DNA of 27,985 bases from Rhizobiales bacterium CCH10-E5 (GCA_001556125.1 LSIG01000186.1:1-27985); one strand, 5' to 3'. Counted from the first letter of the stretch, positions 1 through 13,440 are shown. A program made the numbers and translations. The notes: generated by a model not told the origin, from the letters alone.

Positions 1-448
1 GTTGCGGCGTCAGCCGCTGCGGACGCGGCTTTGCCTCCTCGCGCGGCTCGATGCGGGCGACGCGCGGGGCCTGCCGGGGCGCCGGCTGCAGGACGATCCG
101 GTCGAGTTCCTGGCCGCTATAGGGATCGAGGATGAGGCGGATGCGGGCGCCGCTGCGCGTGCGGCCGTCGACGACATAGGCGGAACCGGTGGCGATCGTC
201 CGATCGACCTGGATCAACCCGAAGTCGCGCGCTGCGATGCGTGAGATCGCGCGCTGCGGGATTGGTGCCGGCGGGCGCGGCGCGACATAGCGGTAGCCGT
301 AGCCATAGCCGAAGCGCTGCTCGAGATAGGGCGCGGCGTCGTAGAGGTAATACTGGGCCGAGGCGGTGCCGGTCGCGCCGGCGAGAGCGCCGGCGACGGC
401 CACCCCCATCAACGTGCTACGCCGTGCCGCGGTCGATCGAATGGCCAT
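1..448 (-). CDS. Secreted hypothetical protein (3' end outside window)
   Basis: Reading the minus strand from the ATG at 448 gives an open frame of about 149 residues that runs off the left edge. The N-terminus (MAIRSTAARR, then a hydrophobic stretch ending ATGTASAQ) looks like a signal peptide cut near residue 31, so the product is probably periplasmic or exported. A Tyr/Gly-rich segment follows (RFGYGYGYRYVAPRP), then a compact part with alternating strands (DFGLIQVDRTIATGSAYVV, then RIRLILDPYSGQELDRIVL) that resembles the small beta-rich repeats of PepSY-like proteins, and then a Pro/Arg-rich tail. A second in-frame ATG lies 9 bases upstream, but the AAGGG motif would directly touch it, so 448 is the better start. 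I do not recognise a named family; function is unknown. Confidence 0.7.
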   Translation of the reverse strand, partial: MAIRSTAARRSTLMGVAVAGALAGATGTASAQYYLYDAAPYLEQRFGYGYGYRYVAPRPPAPIPQRAISRIAARDFGLIQVDRTIATGSAYVVDGRTRSGARIRLILDPYSGQELDRIVLQPAPRQAPRVARIEPREEAKPRPQRLTPQ

Positions 449-536
449 GGGGAGCATCCCTTTCCAAGGACGAACTGACAGGCGTTCAGTCTTCCTTAGG
501 GATTGCGGCAGGCGTGGGGCTGAAAACGGGAGGGTT

Positions 537-1601
537 TCAGCCCTCCGCGGCCTCGATCAGGGCGATCAGCCGGGTCACATCGGCTTCGGGCGTGGCGAAG
601 GACATCACGAAGCGGCCGACCACCTCGCCCTCGGCGAGCGCTTCGCCCACCGGGAGCGCGCGCGCGGACCAGTCGAGATAGCCGACCCCTGCCGCTTTCA
701 GCCGTGCCTGCAGGGCCGGAGACAGAATCAGAAACACTTCATTGGCCTGGCAGGGCCAGGCGAGGCGGGCCTGGGTGCTGCGCCCGATCGCCTGCGCGAG
801 GCGCTGCGCCAGCGCATTGGCATAGCGGGCCAGGTCGAGCCAGTGCCCGTCGGCGAGCAGCCCCTCGAACTGGGCGCCGATGAGCCGGCCCTTGGAGAGA
901 GTCTGGCCGGCGCGCTTGCGGCGCCATTTCATCTCGGCCGCGCGGGCGGGATCGAAGAAGACGACCGCCTCGGCCGCCCAGGCGCCGTTCTTTGTGCCGC
1001 CGAAGGAGAGTACGTCGATGCCCGCCTTCCAGGTCGTCTCGGCCGGGCTGCAGCCCAACGTCACCAGCGCATTGGCGAAGCGGGCGCCGTCCATGTGCAG
1101 AGCAAGGCTGCGCGGCGCGGCGGCCGCCTTCAGCGCGCGGATTTCGTCGGGCGTGTAGATCGTGCCGCATTCGGTGGCCTGGGTGATCGACAGCACCTGC
1201 GGCTGGACCTGATGCAGGGCGCCCTCGCGGAAGCGGGCCAGCGTCTGGGTGACATCTGCGGGCGAGAGCTTGTTGCCGGCGCCGGGCAGGCCGATCAGCT
1301 TGGCGCCGTCGCTGAAGAATTCCGGCGCGCCGCATTCGTCGTCCGCGACATGGCTCTCTTCATGGGTGATGACGGCACCCCAAGGGCGGGTCAGGCTCGC
1401 CAGCGCCAGCGCATTCGCCGCCGTGCCCGAGGTCACCAAGAAGACCGCGACCTCGTGCTCGAAGATCTCGGCGATGCGCCGCTCGGCGGCGACCGTCCAG
1501 CCATCCGTGCCATAGGCCGAGGCCGGTCCGTCATTGGCGGCGGCGATCGCCGCCATGACCTTCGGGCTGGCGCCCGCGATGTTGTCGCTGATGAAGTTCA
1601 T
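537..1601 (-). CDS. ltaE: Low-specificity L-threonine aldolase
   Basis: A PLP enzyme of fold type I that cleaves L-threonine/L-allo-threonine to glycine and acetaldehyde in the cytoplasm. The 354-residue product has the family hallmarks: N-terminal MNFISDN, the cofactor-pocket segment TSGTAANALAL (about 58-68), the THEESH histidines (80, 84), the Asp of HMDGARFANA (171) that should contact the PLP ring nitrogen, and the PLP-binding Lys204 in FGGTKNG. Length fits the family (about 340-360). The frame stays open upstream to a TTG at 1637, but the ATG at 1601 gives the canonical MNFISDN start, and the region beyond it holds a strong inverted repeat. The gene lies 49 bases downstream of the MAPEG gene on the same strand and may be co-transcribed with it. 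Confidence 0.93.
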   Translation of the reverse strand: MNFISDNIAGASPKVMAAIAAANDGPASAYGTDGWTVAAERRIAEIFEHEVAVFLVTSGTAANALALASLTRPWGAVITHEESHVADDECGAPEFFSDGAKLIGLPGAGNKLSPADVTQTLARFREGALHQVQPQVLSITQATECGTIYTPDEIRALKAAAAPRSLALHMDGARFANALVTLGCSPAETTWKAGIDVLSFGGTKNGAWAAEAVVFFDPARAAEMKWRRKRAGQTLSKGRLIGAQFEGLLADGHWLDLARYANALAQRLAQAIGRSTQARLAWPCQANEVFLILSPALQARLKAAGVGYLDWSARALPVGEALAEGEVVGRFVMSFATPEADVTRLIALIEAAEG

Positions 1602-1622
1602 GCCGCCAGCGATAGAGACCGA

Positions 1623-1645
1623 CGGCGCCCTCGCCAAGGGCGCCG
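1623..1645. other. Intercistronic inverted repeat (8-bp stem)
   Basis: CGGCGCCC (1623-1630) and GGGCGCCG (1638-1645) are perfect complements around a 7-base loop. The hairpin sits between the MAPEG stop and the threonine aldolase start. There is no T run on either side, so it is not a classical terminator. It may stabilise or partly terminate the upstream message. Confidence 0.35.
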
Positions 1646-1650
1646 GGCGC

Positions 1651-2043
1651 CTAGCCGACCAGCGCCTGCACGAGCAGGGTCAGCGAGGCCGCGATCAGCG
1701 CGAGGAAGGTCGCGATCATGCCGGCGACGCGGAAGCGCAGATCCTCGTCGAGATGCGAGACGCCCCAGGCATGGCTGGCACGGCCGAGCAGCAGGCAGAG
1801 ACAGAGCCCATGCAGCAGCAGGGCCGGCGCGCCACGAAACTCGGCCATGGCGAGCAGCAGCAAAGCGAGCGGCGTGTATTCGGCGAAATTGCCATGGACA
1901 CGGACGCGCCGCTCGAGCTCGCGGTCTCCGGCGGTGCCGATGGCGACGCGGCCGCTGCGCCGCTGCCGCACGACCGAGAGGGAGAGCATGACGAAAAGCA
2001 GCGCCAGCAGCGCGGCATAGACGGGGACGATCACCAGCGACAT
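1651..2043 (-). CDS. MAPEG family membrane protein
   Basis: A 130-residue integral membrane protein. Hydrophobic segments lie at about 3-24, 57-68, 72-90 and 106-129, matching the four-helix MAPEG fold (membrane-associated proteins in eicosanoid and glutathione metabolism). The diagnostic motif is RVHGNFAEYTPLALLLLAMAEF (about 47-68, conserved HGNFxEY/P core), followed by a short helix and a RASHAWG segment. Bacterial members of this YecN-like type are of unknown or glutathione-linked function. The ATG at 2043 has an AGG about 6 bases upstream. The gene is followed on the same strand by the threonine aldolase. The family call is firm; the substrate cannot be read from the sequence. Confidence 0.88.
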   Translation of the reverse strand: MSLVIVPVYAALLALLFVMLSLSVVRQRRSGRVAIGTAGDRELERRVRVHGNFAEYTPLALLLLAMAEFRGAPALLLHGLCLCLLLGRASHAWGVSHLDEDLRFRVAGMIATFLALIAASLTLLVQALVG

Positions 2044-2258
2044 CGGGCCTGACCATGGAGCACGGAAGCCGCCAGCCTAGGCGCCCGGTCCTCGGGGCGC
2101 CAGAGCCGCCGAGGGACAGACCCGACAGGAAGTGAGCGGTCTCCGCGGCCAGTCATGCCAGAAATGTCGGGATGCGGGGCTCACTCAACATAAAATTTCC
2201 GAAGGGTGTCGATTCACCGCTTGTGCGAAGATTGGAATTCTGGCAAATTCACGAGATA

Positions 2259-2282
2259 GGACAGTGTTGCTGTCCCTTTTTT
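2259..2282 (+). terminator. Terminator-like hairpin with T run upstream of gltB
   Basis: GGACAG (2259-2264), loop TGTTG, CTGTCC (2270-2275), then CTTTTTT (2276-2282). The stem is only 6 bp, but the immediate T run makes this the one site in the window shaped like an intrinsic terminator. Only the plus strand gives a U tract. It could end a small RNA starting within the A+T-rich region just upstream, or attenuate transcription toward gltB. Confidence 0.42.
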
Positions 2283-2342
2283 CGCCGTGCCGATCGGGCC
2301 CCTCTGGGAGAACGGTCGTGCCAAACGCAACGGAGCGGATCG

Positions 2343-2411
2343 ATGACGAAAGGCACGGCCAAACACGCCAAAGCCAATCGTACGCGCGCCGCCCGCAAAG
2401 CGGCAGCCTGA
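2343..2411 (+). other. Possible 22-codon leader ORF
   Basis: ATG at 2343, preceded by GGAGCG 5 to 10 bases upstream, encodes a short, very basic Lys/Arg/Ala-rich peptide ([20 protein letters not shown] and two more Ala) that stops at 2411. A stem-loop begins one base after the stop. This layout fits a leader peptide, but a chance ORF in GC-rich DNA is equally possible. No similarity is recognised. Confidence 0.2.
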
Positions 2412-2444
2412 CAGGCGCGGCAGGGCGAAAGCCCTCAGCGCCTG
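2412..2444 (+). other. Stem-loop with GAAA tetraloop in gltB leader
   Basis: Outer stem CAGGCGC (2412-2418) pairs with GCGCCTG (2438-2444). Inner stem AGGGC (2422-2426) pairs with GCCCT (2431-2435) around a GAAA tetraloop. The two stems are joined by an asymmetric internal loop (GGC/CA). It directly follows the possible 22-codon ORF. The pairing is seen; a regulatory role is inference. Confidence 0.35.
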
Positions 2445-2512
2445 CGGAGGACGCGGGCGCCCCGAGACCAGCGCAAGCCACCTCCGACGACAAAGCGAGC
2501 GGCCCGGTTGGC

Positions 2513-2553
2513 CCCGTCCTTGCTGCGGCTCCGCGAGCCGGGGTCAAGACGGG
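2513..2553 (+). other. Second nested stem-loop in gltB leader
   Basis: CCCGTC (2513-2518) can pair with GACGGG (2548-2553), enclosing CGGCTC (2526-2531) paired with GAGCCG (2535-2540) around a CGC loop. It ends 82 bases before the gltB start. In DNA this GC-rich such stems are frequent, so support is modest. Confidence 0.25.
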
Positions 2554-2635
2554 TCCGGTGCGGCGGACAGGTGATATGGACTCAAGGTGGCCCTCCGGCG
2601 GAAGCTGGGCGGGCCGTGGCAAGCGGGGTTTGACG

Positions 2636-7366
<4,731 letters not shown>

Positions 7367-7440
7367 CACGAGGGTCGGTCCCGGGCGGGCTTCTGCCGCC
7401 CCGGGGCTTCATCGGGACAGGCGCCCCGCCCCGCGGGGAT

Positions 7441-7457
7441 GCCCGGCTGAGCCGGGC
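7441..7457. other. Palindrome between gltB and gltD
   Basis: GCCCGGCT (7441-7448), one base, AGCCGGGC (7450-7457): a perfect 8-bp inverted repeat 21 bases before the gltD start. A weaker GGGCGG/CCGCCC pair lies at 7383-7401. The 112-base spacer is therefore GC-rich and hairpin-prone, and may set the gltB:gltD message ratio. No T run is present. Confidence 0.35.
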
Positions 7458-7478
7458 GGGACGGCGAGAGACACAGGC

Positions 7479-8903
<1,425 letters not shown>

Positions 8904-8911
8904 TGAGCTTC

Positions 8912-8942
8912 CGTCATGGTCGGGCTGGACCAGACCATGACG
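8912..8942. terminator. Hairpin between convergent gltD and SGNH gene
   Basis: CGTCATGGTC (8912-8921) and GACCATGACG (8933-8942) form a perfect 10-bp stem with an 11-base loop, lying in the 43-base gap between two converging genes. Position and symmetry suit a bidirectional terminator, although there is no T run. Confidence 0.5.
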
Positions 8943-8946
8943 TCAC

Positions 8947-10170
8947 TCACCTCGGCCAGCGGTGATCGTCCAGGCGCCCCGGCTTCGGCTCGGGCAGGAT
9001 GCCCTCGCCGAAGATGCGGTCGAGCTGTCCGGCGAGTTCGCCGCGGCCGCGTGCTTCCGGGATCGAGACCAATAAGGCCTGCTCGCCGGGCCCCGCCGTG
9101 CCGGTCAGCGGCAGGATGGGCCCCGCCGCCGGCTTGGCCTGGAGCGCGGCTGGCAGGCTGATCACCGGCACGCCCGCGACCATCTGGTCGATCAACCGTT
9201 CGATGCCGCCCGCCTGGAGTTCGGGATTGATCGGCGCTCCCGTCTCCGGCGAGACGGGCAGGGCGATGATGCCGCTCTGCAGGCCGGGGGCGAACAGCCG
9301 CCGCACCAGCACATCGACGAAATGGGCCGCCTTGCGGGCGCCGGCGCTGGTGAAATGGATGCCGTCACCGAGCCGCAGCCGTGTGGTCTGGCCCGACACG
9401 TCCGGGCCCATGGCGGTGTAGCGGTTCTCGCTGTCGACGAAGGCGCCCCAGAGGTCGACATATTGTCCGCCTACGCGTTCGACCTGCTGGCGGTAGAGAT
9501 CGTTGAAGGTGACGAGGTCGGTGGAAAGCCGCGCGTTCTGGACGGGCGGCGCGCCGACCCAGATCAGCGGGATTCGCCGCGACGCGAAGACCTGCGCCAC
9601 CGCCTGGATGCGCTCGCGATAGAGTTCGAGCCAGCGCGGGCTCAGCGGCTCGTGCACCGTCTCGCCTTCGCGCAGGGCCTGGCGGTCATTCAGGCCGATC
9701 AGCATGACGGCGAGGCCGACCTTGGTGTCGGCCGCGACGAGGTCGGCGGCGACCTTCGGCCAGTCGTGGAAATCGCTGCGGACGAGGCCGGAATCCGGCT
9801 TGGCTTTCGCGATCACGCCGAGATCGGGCCGGTCTTCCAGCGCGTCCTCCAGCCCATCGGCCAGAAGGTTGGCGAGGGAGTCGCCGATGACCAGAATGTG
9901 GTGGGCGACGTCGACCTTGGGGATGACGGGATCGTCGCGGACGACGACAGGCGCGGCCGGGCGGCGGCGCACCACCGGCGCAACGCGCTGTCGTTGCGGC
10001 TGGACGACCTGGGGCTGCGCCGGCTGCTGCCAGAAGAGCTGGAAGAAGCTGCGCTGCTGCGGCTGTTGCGGCTGGGCCTGCCGTGCCTGCTGCGCGAACG
10101 ACGTCGGCCCGCCGGTCAGGAGCAGCAGGCCGGCCACAGCAAGCATCGTGAGAAGGGCGCGCAACCGCAT
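8947..10170 (-). CDS. SGNH/GDSL-type hydrolase (DUF459 family), exported
   Basis: A 407-residue exported protein. After a signal peptide (about 1-26, ending TSFAQ) comes a Gln/Pro-rich linker (27-66), then a SGNH-fold domain from about 90. The catalytic blocks are visible: Ser98 in [10 protein letters not shown], Asn161 in LIGLNDR, and the Asp269/His272 pair in GDGIHFT. DUF459 proteins are SGNH esterase-like enzymes of the bacterial envelope with no firm substrate. The gene lies 62 bases downstream of a lytic transglycosylase on the same strand, which suggests a peptidoglycan or polysaccharide deacylation role (inference). The ATG at 10170 ([10 protein letters not shown]) was preferred over two ATGs at 10209-10212 because it starts the signal peptide directly and has GAGAG upstream. 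Confidence 0.85.
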   Translation of the reverse strand: MRLRALLTMLAVAGLLLLTGGPTSFAQQARQAQPQQPQQRSFFQLFWQQPAQPQVVQPQRQRVAPVVRRRPAAPVVVRDDPVIPKVDVAHHILVIGDSLANLLADGLEDALEDRPDLGVIAKAKPDSGLVRSDFHDWPKVAADLVAADTKVGLAVMLIGLNDRQALREGETVHEPLSPRWLELYRERIQAVAQVFASRRIPLIWVGAPPVQNARLSTDLVTFNDLYRQQVERVGGQYVDLWGAFVDSENRYTAMGPDVSGQTTRLRLGDGIHFTSAGARKAAHFVDVLVRRLFAPGLQSGIIALPVSPETGAPINPELQAGGIERLIDQMVAGVPVISLPAALQAKPAAGPILPLTGTAGPGEQALLVSIPEARGRGELAGQLDRIFGEGILPEPKPGRLDDHRWPR

Positions 10171-10232
10171 CGGGCTCTCGATCCGTGCCCCTCGTCGGGG
10201 CGGCGCCATCATAGCGGAAGACGCGGCGCCCG

Positions 10233-11477
10233 TCAGCGCGCGCCGCGCAGCCTTGCGAGCAGGGCCGGCGTCGGCCAGCCATCGGGGATCTCGCCCTGGC
10301 GGAGCTGGTACTGGCGCACCGCCTCGCGCGTGCCGGTGCCGATGCGCCCGTCGGCGTCGTGGTCGTAGAGGCCGAGCGTCTTGAGCCGGCGCTGCAGGTC
10401 CTGGATGCCAGCCTTGTCGAGCCGCGGCGCCTGCACCGGCCAGTCGGCCTGGATCTCCGGGCGCCCCAGGATGCGGTCGCCGAGATGGCCGACGGCGAGG
10501 GCATAGGCGTCCGAGGAGTTGTACTTCTTGATGACGTCGAAATTCGCGGTCAGCAGCATCACCGGGCCGCGATGGCCGGCGGGGTAGAACAACCGCCCCT
10601 CGCCGGAGGAGGGCAGGCGCCCGCCATCGGCCTTGCGCACGCCGGCGGAGGCGAACTGTGCAAAGCTCGCCCGGTTCAGCCTGTGGTCGAAGCCCTGCGG
10701 CAGCGAGACCTCGAGACCCCAGGGCAGGCCCGGCACCCAGCCATGGCCCTTGAGGTAGTTGGCGGTGGAGGCGAGCGCGTCGGAGGTCGAGCTCCAGATG
10801 TTGGCATGGCCGTCGCCGGTGAAATCGACCGCGTATTTGCGGTAGCTCGACGGCATGAACTGGGTGTGGCCCATCGCGCCGGCCCAGGAGCCGCGCAGCT
10901 CGCGGCGCTCGACATGGCCTTCCTCGATCAGCTCGAGAGCGGTCAGCAGTTCGTCGCGGAAGAAGTCGCCGCGATAGCGCAGATGGGCGAGCGTCGCCAG
11001 CGAGCGGATCGTGTCCTTGTCGCCCTTGAACGAGCCGTAATTGGTTTCCATGCCCCAGACGCCGAGCACGATCTCCTTCGGCACGCCGTAGCGCGCCTCG
11101 ACCTGCGCCAGCACCGAGGCGTTGTCGGCGGCCGCATCGCGGCCGCGGGGAATGCGCGTGCCGCCGACCGCGCTGTTGAGATAGCCCCAGATCGGCGCGG
11201 TGAATTCCGACTGTTTCTTGGTCAGCGCCGCGATGGCGGGGTCGGGCGTTACGCCGCGGAAGGCGAGGTCGAAGGTCGCGCGCGAGATGCCGCGGGCCTG
11301 GGCTTGCGGCCAGAGGCGCTGGAGGAAGCCGCCGAAATCGCTCTCCGCAGGGCGCGGCGCCGGCGTCGGCGGAGCCTCGCGCGTGCGGGCGGCTGAATTG
11401 CTGATCGAACCGGTCGTCTGGGCGAGGGCAGGCGCCAGGCTGATCAGGGCCGTTGCGGCGATGACGGACAGGCGCAT
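10233..11477 (-). CDS. Lytic murein transglycosylase (MltB type) with peptidoglycan-binding domain
   Basis: Cleaves the MurNAc-GlcNAc bond of peptidoglycan to form 1,6-anhydro ends, in the periplasm. The 414-residue product has a signal peptide (1-20, LISLAPALAQ), a short Pro-rich linker, an SLT_2/MltB-type catalytic domain (about 45-340) with the likely catalytic Glu144 in GVWGMETNYGSFKG, the GAMGHTQFMPSSY segment, DFTGDGHANIW, and a C-terminal PG_binding_1 domain (about 348-414, including LQRRLKTLGLYDHDADGRIG). No lipobox Cys is seen, so it is soluble rather than a lipoprotein. The frame is open to 11678, but the ATG at 11477 gives a clean signal peptide. A CtrA-type box lies 54 bases upstream. 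It is followed by the SGNH hydrolase gene. Confidence 0.93.
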   Translation of the reverse strand: MRLSVIAATALISLAPALAQTTGSISNSAARTREAPPTPAPRPAESDFGGFLQRLWPQAQARGISRATFDLAFRGVTPDPAIAALTKKQSEFTAPIWGYLNSAVGGTRIPRGRDAAADNASVLAQVEARYGVPKEIVLGVWGMETNYGSFKGDKDTIRSLATLAHLRYRGDFFRDELLTALELIEEGHVERRELRGSWAGAMGHTQFMPSSYRKYAVDFTGDGHANIWSSTSDALASTANYLKGHGWVPGLPWGLEVSLPQGFDHRLNRASFAQFASAGVRKADGGRLPSSGEGRLFYPAGHRGPVMLLTANFDVIKKYNSSDAYALAVGHLGDRILGRPEIQADWPVQAPRLDKAGIQDLQRRLKTLGLYDHDADGRIGTGTREAVRQYQLRQGEIPDGWPTPALLARLRGAR

Positions 11478-11839
11478 GACAAACCCGGACGGCTGGAGAA
11501 AAAGGGCCGCCCCAGAGCGCCCGAACAAGATTAACCAAAGGTTAAGCCCGGCGGCAATCCTTGGGCTCGGCGTCGGAGGATCGCGCCGATTTGACAAAGC
11601 CGGCGGCATGGCCGAGCCTCTGCGCATGATCCGGCTGTCGATCATCTGCTGCGGCTTTCGCCGTTCCGGTTCCTTCATCGCGGGCTCCTAGCCCCGCGCC
11701 CGCTGCGCTGTGCGCTCCGGGTTCGGGGTCGCCAAAGCGCCGATCGGCAGCATTTTCAGCCTATCACCCATCGTCCCACGGCTGTCGCCGGCGCGATCGA
11801 AACGCGTCGCCAGCCTGCGACAGACCATCAGGAAACAGC
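11478..11839. other. 362-base divergent intergenic region
   Basis: Separates the transglycosylase (minus) from the rnk-like gene (plus). It contains the TTAA-N7-TTAA site at 11531-11545 and an isolated TTGACA at 11591-11596 without a good -10 at 17 bases. The open frames across it have no recognisable content. No RNA gene is seen. Confidence 0.6.
11531..11545. promoter_or_regulatory. CtrA-type box upstream of lytic transglycosylase
   Basis: TTAACCAAAGGTTAA is a perfect TTAA-N7-TTAA and also a 6-bp inverted repeat (TTAACC/GGTTAA). CtrA, the alphaproteobacterial cell-cycle response regulator, binds TTAA-N7-TTAAC. The site ends 54 bases before the transglycosylase ATG, a normal promoter distance. 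The match is seen; binding is inferred. Confidence 0.5.
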
Positions 11840-12265
11840 ATGAATTCTGCCACCAAGCGCTCCGCGCGTCCCGCCATCGTGCTCACCTCCGAGGACCATC
11901 TCCTGCTCAGCCGTGCCGTCGACGGCGCCGGCGAGCGGCTGGCCGATCTGGCGGAGGCGCTTGCCCGCGAGCTCGACCGCGCGCGCATTCTCCCGCCCGG
12001 GCGGCATTCAGGCGATCATGTCCGGATTGGCAGCGGCGTCACCTTCCGGGACGAGGGGTCCGGCAAGGAAAGCACCATCACGCTCGTGCGGCCCGAAGAG
12101 GCCGACATCGACGCCGGGCGGATCTCGGTCATGACGCCGATCGGCGCGGCCCTGATCGGCATGGCTGCCGGCAAGTCGATCGACTGGGTGACGCGGACAG
12201 CCGAGCGACGTCGCCTGACGGTGACGGCGGTGCGCGATCCCGCCGAACTGGCCGCGACGGGCTGA
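11840..12265 (+). CDS. rnk: Rnk-like nucleoside diphosphate kinase regulator (GreA/B C-terminal domain)
   Basis: A 141-residue cytoplasmic protein. Residues 1-50 form a short helical lead (ILTSEDHLLLSRAVD-like, with LADLAEALARELDRARIL). Residues 55-140 are a GreA/GreB C-terminal-like FKBP-fold domain (HVRIGSGVTFRDEG, TITLVRPEEADIDAGRISVMTPIGAALIGMAAGKSIDW), ending in a strand pair. This arrangement matches Rnk, which binds RNA polymerase near the secondary channel without a full Gre coiled coil. AGGAAACAGC before the ATG is a good ribosome-binding site. It ends 11 bases from the convergent galE stop. Confident for the family; which genes it affects is unknown. Confidence 0.87.
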   Translation: MNSATKRSARPAIVLTSEDHLLLSRAVDGAGERLADLAEALARELDRARILPPGRHSGDHVRIGSGVTFRDEGSGKESTITLVRPEEADIDAGRISVMTPIGAALIGMAAGKSIDWVTRTAERRRLTVTAVRDPAELAATG

Positions 12266-12276
12266 GCCCGGATCGC

Positions 12277-13266
12277 TCAGACCGCGTTGCGGGTCTTCAG
12301 GCTGTCCTCCCAGGCCAGCGCCTGGCGAACGATCTCCTCGAGATCCTCATGCTCCGGCTTCCAGCCGAGCTCGTTGCGGATCCGGTCGGCCTTCGCGACG
12401 AGGGCGGCCGGGTCGCCGGCACGGCGGCCCGAGAACGTCACCGGGAAATCGACCCCGGAGACCTTCTTCACCACCTCGACGACCTGCTTCACCGAATAGC
12501 CTCGGCCATAGCCGCAATTGAGGGTCAGGCTCGCGCCGCCGCCGCGCAGATGGTCGAGCGCCGCGAGATGGGCGCGGGCGAGGTCGGTGACGTGGATGTA
12601 GTCGCGGACGCAGGTCCCGTCCGGCGTCGGATAATCGGTGCCGAAGACCTCGAGGCCGTCACGCTGGCCCAGCGCCGCCTGGCCGGCGACCTTGATCAGA
12701 TGCGTCGCGTTGGGCGAGGACTGGCCGGAACGGCCGCGGGGATCGGCCCCCGCCACGTTGAAATAGCGCAGCACGACGTAGCCCAGGCCATGCGCCTTCG
12801 CCGCATCGGCGAGCATCCACTCGCTCATCAGCTTGGAGCGGCCATAGGGGTTGATCGGGTTGAGCTCGATCTCCTCCGGCACCGGGCTCACCGGCGGTTC
12901 GCCATAGACCGCCGCGGTCGAGGAGAAGATGACGCGTCGGACGCCGCCGCGGACCGCGCTCTCCAGCAGCGCCCGCGTCTTCACCGTGTTGTTGAGATAG
13001 TAGCCCAGCGGGTCGGCAACGGATTCCGGCACGACGATCTTCGCGGCGAAATGGGCAATCTCGGAGATGCCGTGTTCGGCGATGAGGCGCGCGACGAGTT
13101 CCTGGTCGGCGACATCACCCTGGATCAGCGGCACCTCCTTCGGCACAGCCCACCAGAAGCCAGTCGAGAGATTGTCCAGAACGACCACGCTCTCGCCACG
13201 GTCCAGCAGTTCCAGAACCATGTGACTGCCGATATAACCGGCACCGCCCGAAACAAGGACCGTCAT
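12277..13266 (-). CDS. galE: UDP-glucose 4-epimerase
   Basis: Interconverts UDP-glucose and UDP-galactose with bound NAD, supplying galactose units for lipopolysaccharide or exopolysaccharide. The 329 residues form an extended short-chain dehydrogenase fold: NAD motif GGAGYIGSH (7-15), catalytic Ser116/Thr117 in SSTAAVYGEP, and the Tyr141-x3-Lys145 pair in NPYGRSK. Also visible are RYFNVAGADP, YPTPDGTCVRDYIHVTDLA and the C-terminal GRRAGDPA. Length is typical (about 330). The frame extends upstream to 13329, but MTVLVSGGAGYIG at 13266 is the canonical start. It diverges from galU across 174 bases. Several epimerases look alike, but the YPTPDGTCVRDYIHV signature argues for GalE. Confidence 0.94.
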   Translation of the reverse strand: MTVLVSGGAGYIGSHMVLELLDRGESVVVLDNLSTGFWWAVPKEVPLIQGDVADQELVARLIAEHGISEIAHFAAKIVVPESVADPLGYYLNNTVKTRALLESAVRGGVRRVIFSSTAAVYGEPPVSPVPEEIELNPINPYGRSKLMSEWMLADAAKAHGLGYVVLRYFNVAGADPRGRSGQSSPNATHLIKVAGQAALGQRDGLEVFGTDYPTPDGTCVRDYIHVTDLARAHLAALDHLRGGGASLTLNCGYGRGYSVKQVVEVVKKVSGVDFPVTFSGRRAGDPAALVAKADRIRNELGWKPEHEDLEEIVRQALAWEDSLKTRNAV

Positions 13267-13440
13267 CGTCTTCCGACACCTTCCGTCGCCAGGAACCGCC
13301 CGACGCAAAAGGCGTTCACGGTCTCGCAAGCTCGTTGTGCTTCTAATACGATCTGACCGGCTGTACCAAGCCGCGCGCCGGCCGCTCTTCCACCCGCACC
13401 GCCACAGGCACCCGAGGCCGAGGCGACAATTGGACCTTCA

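Larger units (their letters stand above)
2044..2635. other. 592-base intergenic/leader region before gltB
   Basis: This is the longest stretch without an evident full-size gene. It must hold the divergent promoters for the MAPEG gene (minus) and gltB (plus). Its part around 2180-2290 is visibly richer in A+T than the neighbourhood and ends in a terminator-like hairpin (2259-2282). Beyond that are a possible 22-codon ORF (2343-2411) and two stem-loops (2412-2444 and 2513-2553). A GAATT-N6-AATTC inverted repeat lies at 2235-2250. I see no convincing sigma-70 or sigma-54 promoter and no riboswitch class I recognise. Confidence 0.6.

Noticed and set aside
366..1991. Open frame of 541 codons on the plus strand over the threonine aldolase and MAPEG genes
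   Set aside because: It covers two recognisable genes on the other strand and has biased, Arg-rich, domain-free content.
2220..2250. Possible sigma-70 or sigma-54 promoter for gltB
   Set aside because: TTGTGC-N17-CAAATT matches only half of each consensus box, and no TGGCAC-N5-TTGC pair is present.
2172..2411. 79-codon ORF before gltB
   Set aside because: It reads straight through the terminator-like hairpin, has no ribosome-binding site or recognisable content; only its last 22 codons are worth noting.
10171..11538. N-terminal extension of the SGNH hydrolase frame through the transglycosylase gene
   Set aside because: The upstream part is an out-of-frame reading of the transglycosylase, and a good signal peptide begins at 10170.
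11710..13356. Open frame of 548 codons on the plus strand over rnk and galE
   Set aside because: Out of frame with rnk and antisense to galE, both of which have clear family motifs.
13321..13375. Promoter boxes between galE and galU
   Set aside because: TTGGTA and TATTAG on the minus strand are 15 bases apart, too close for a normal promoter, and no better pair was found on either strand.
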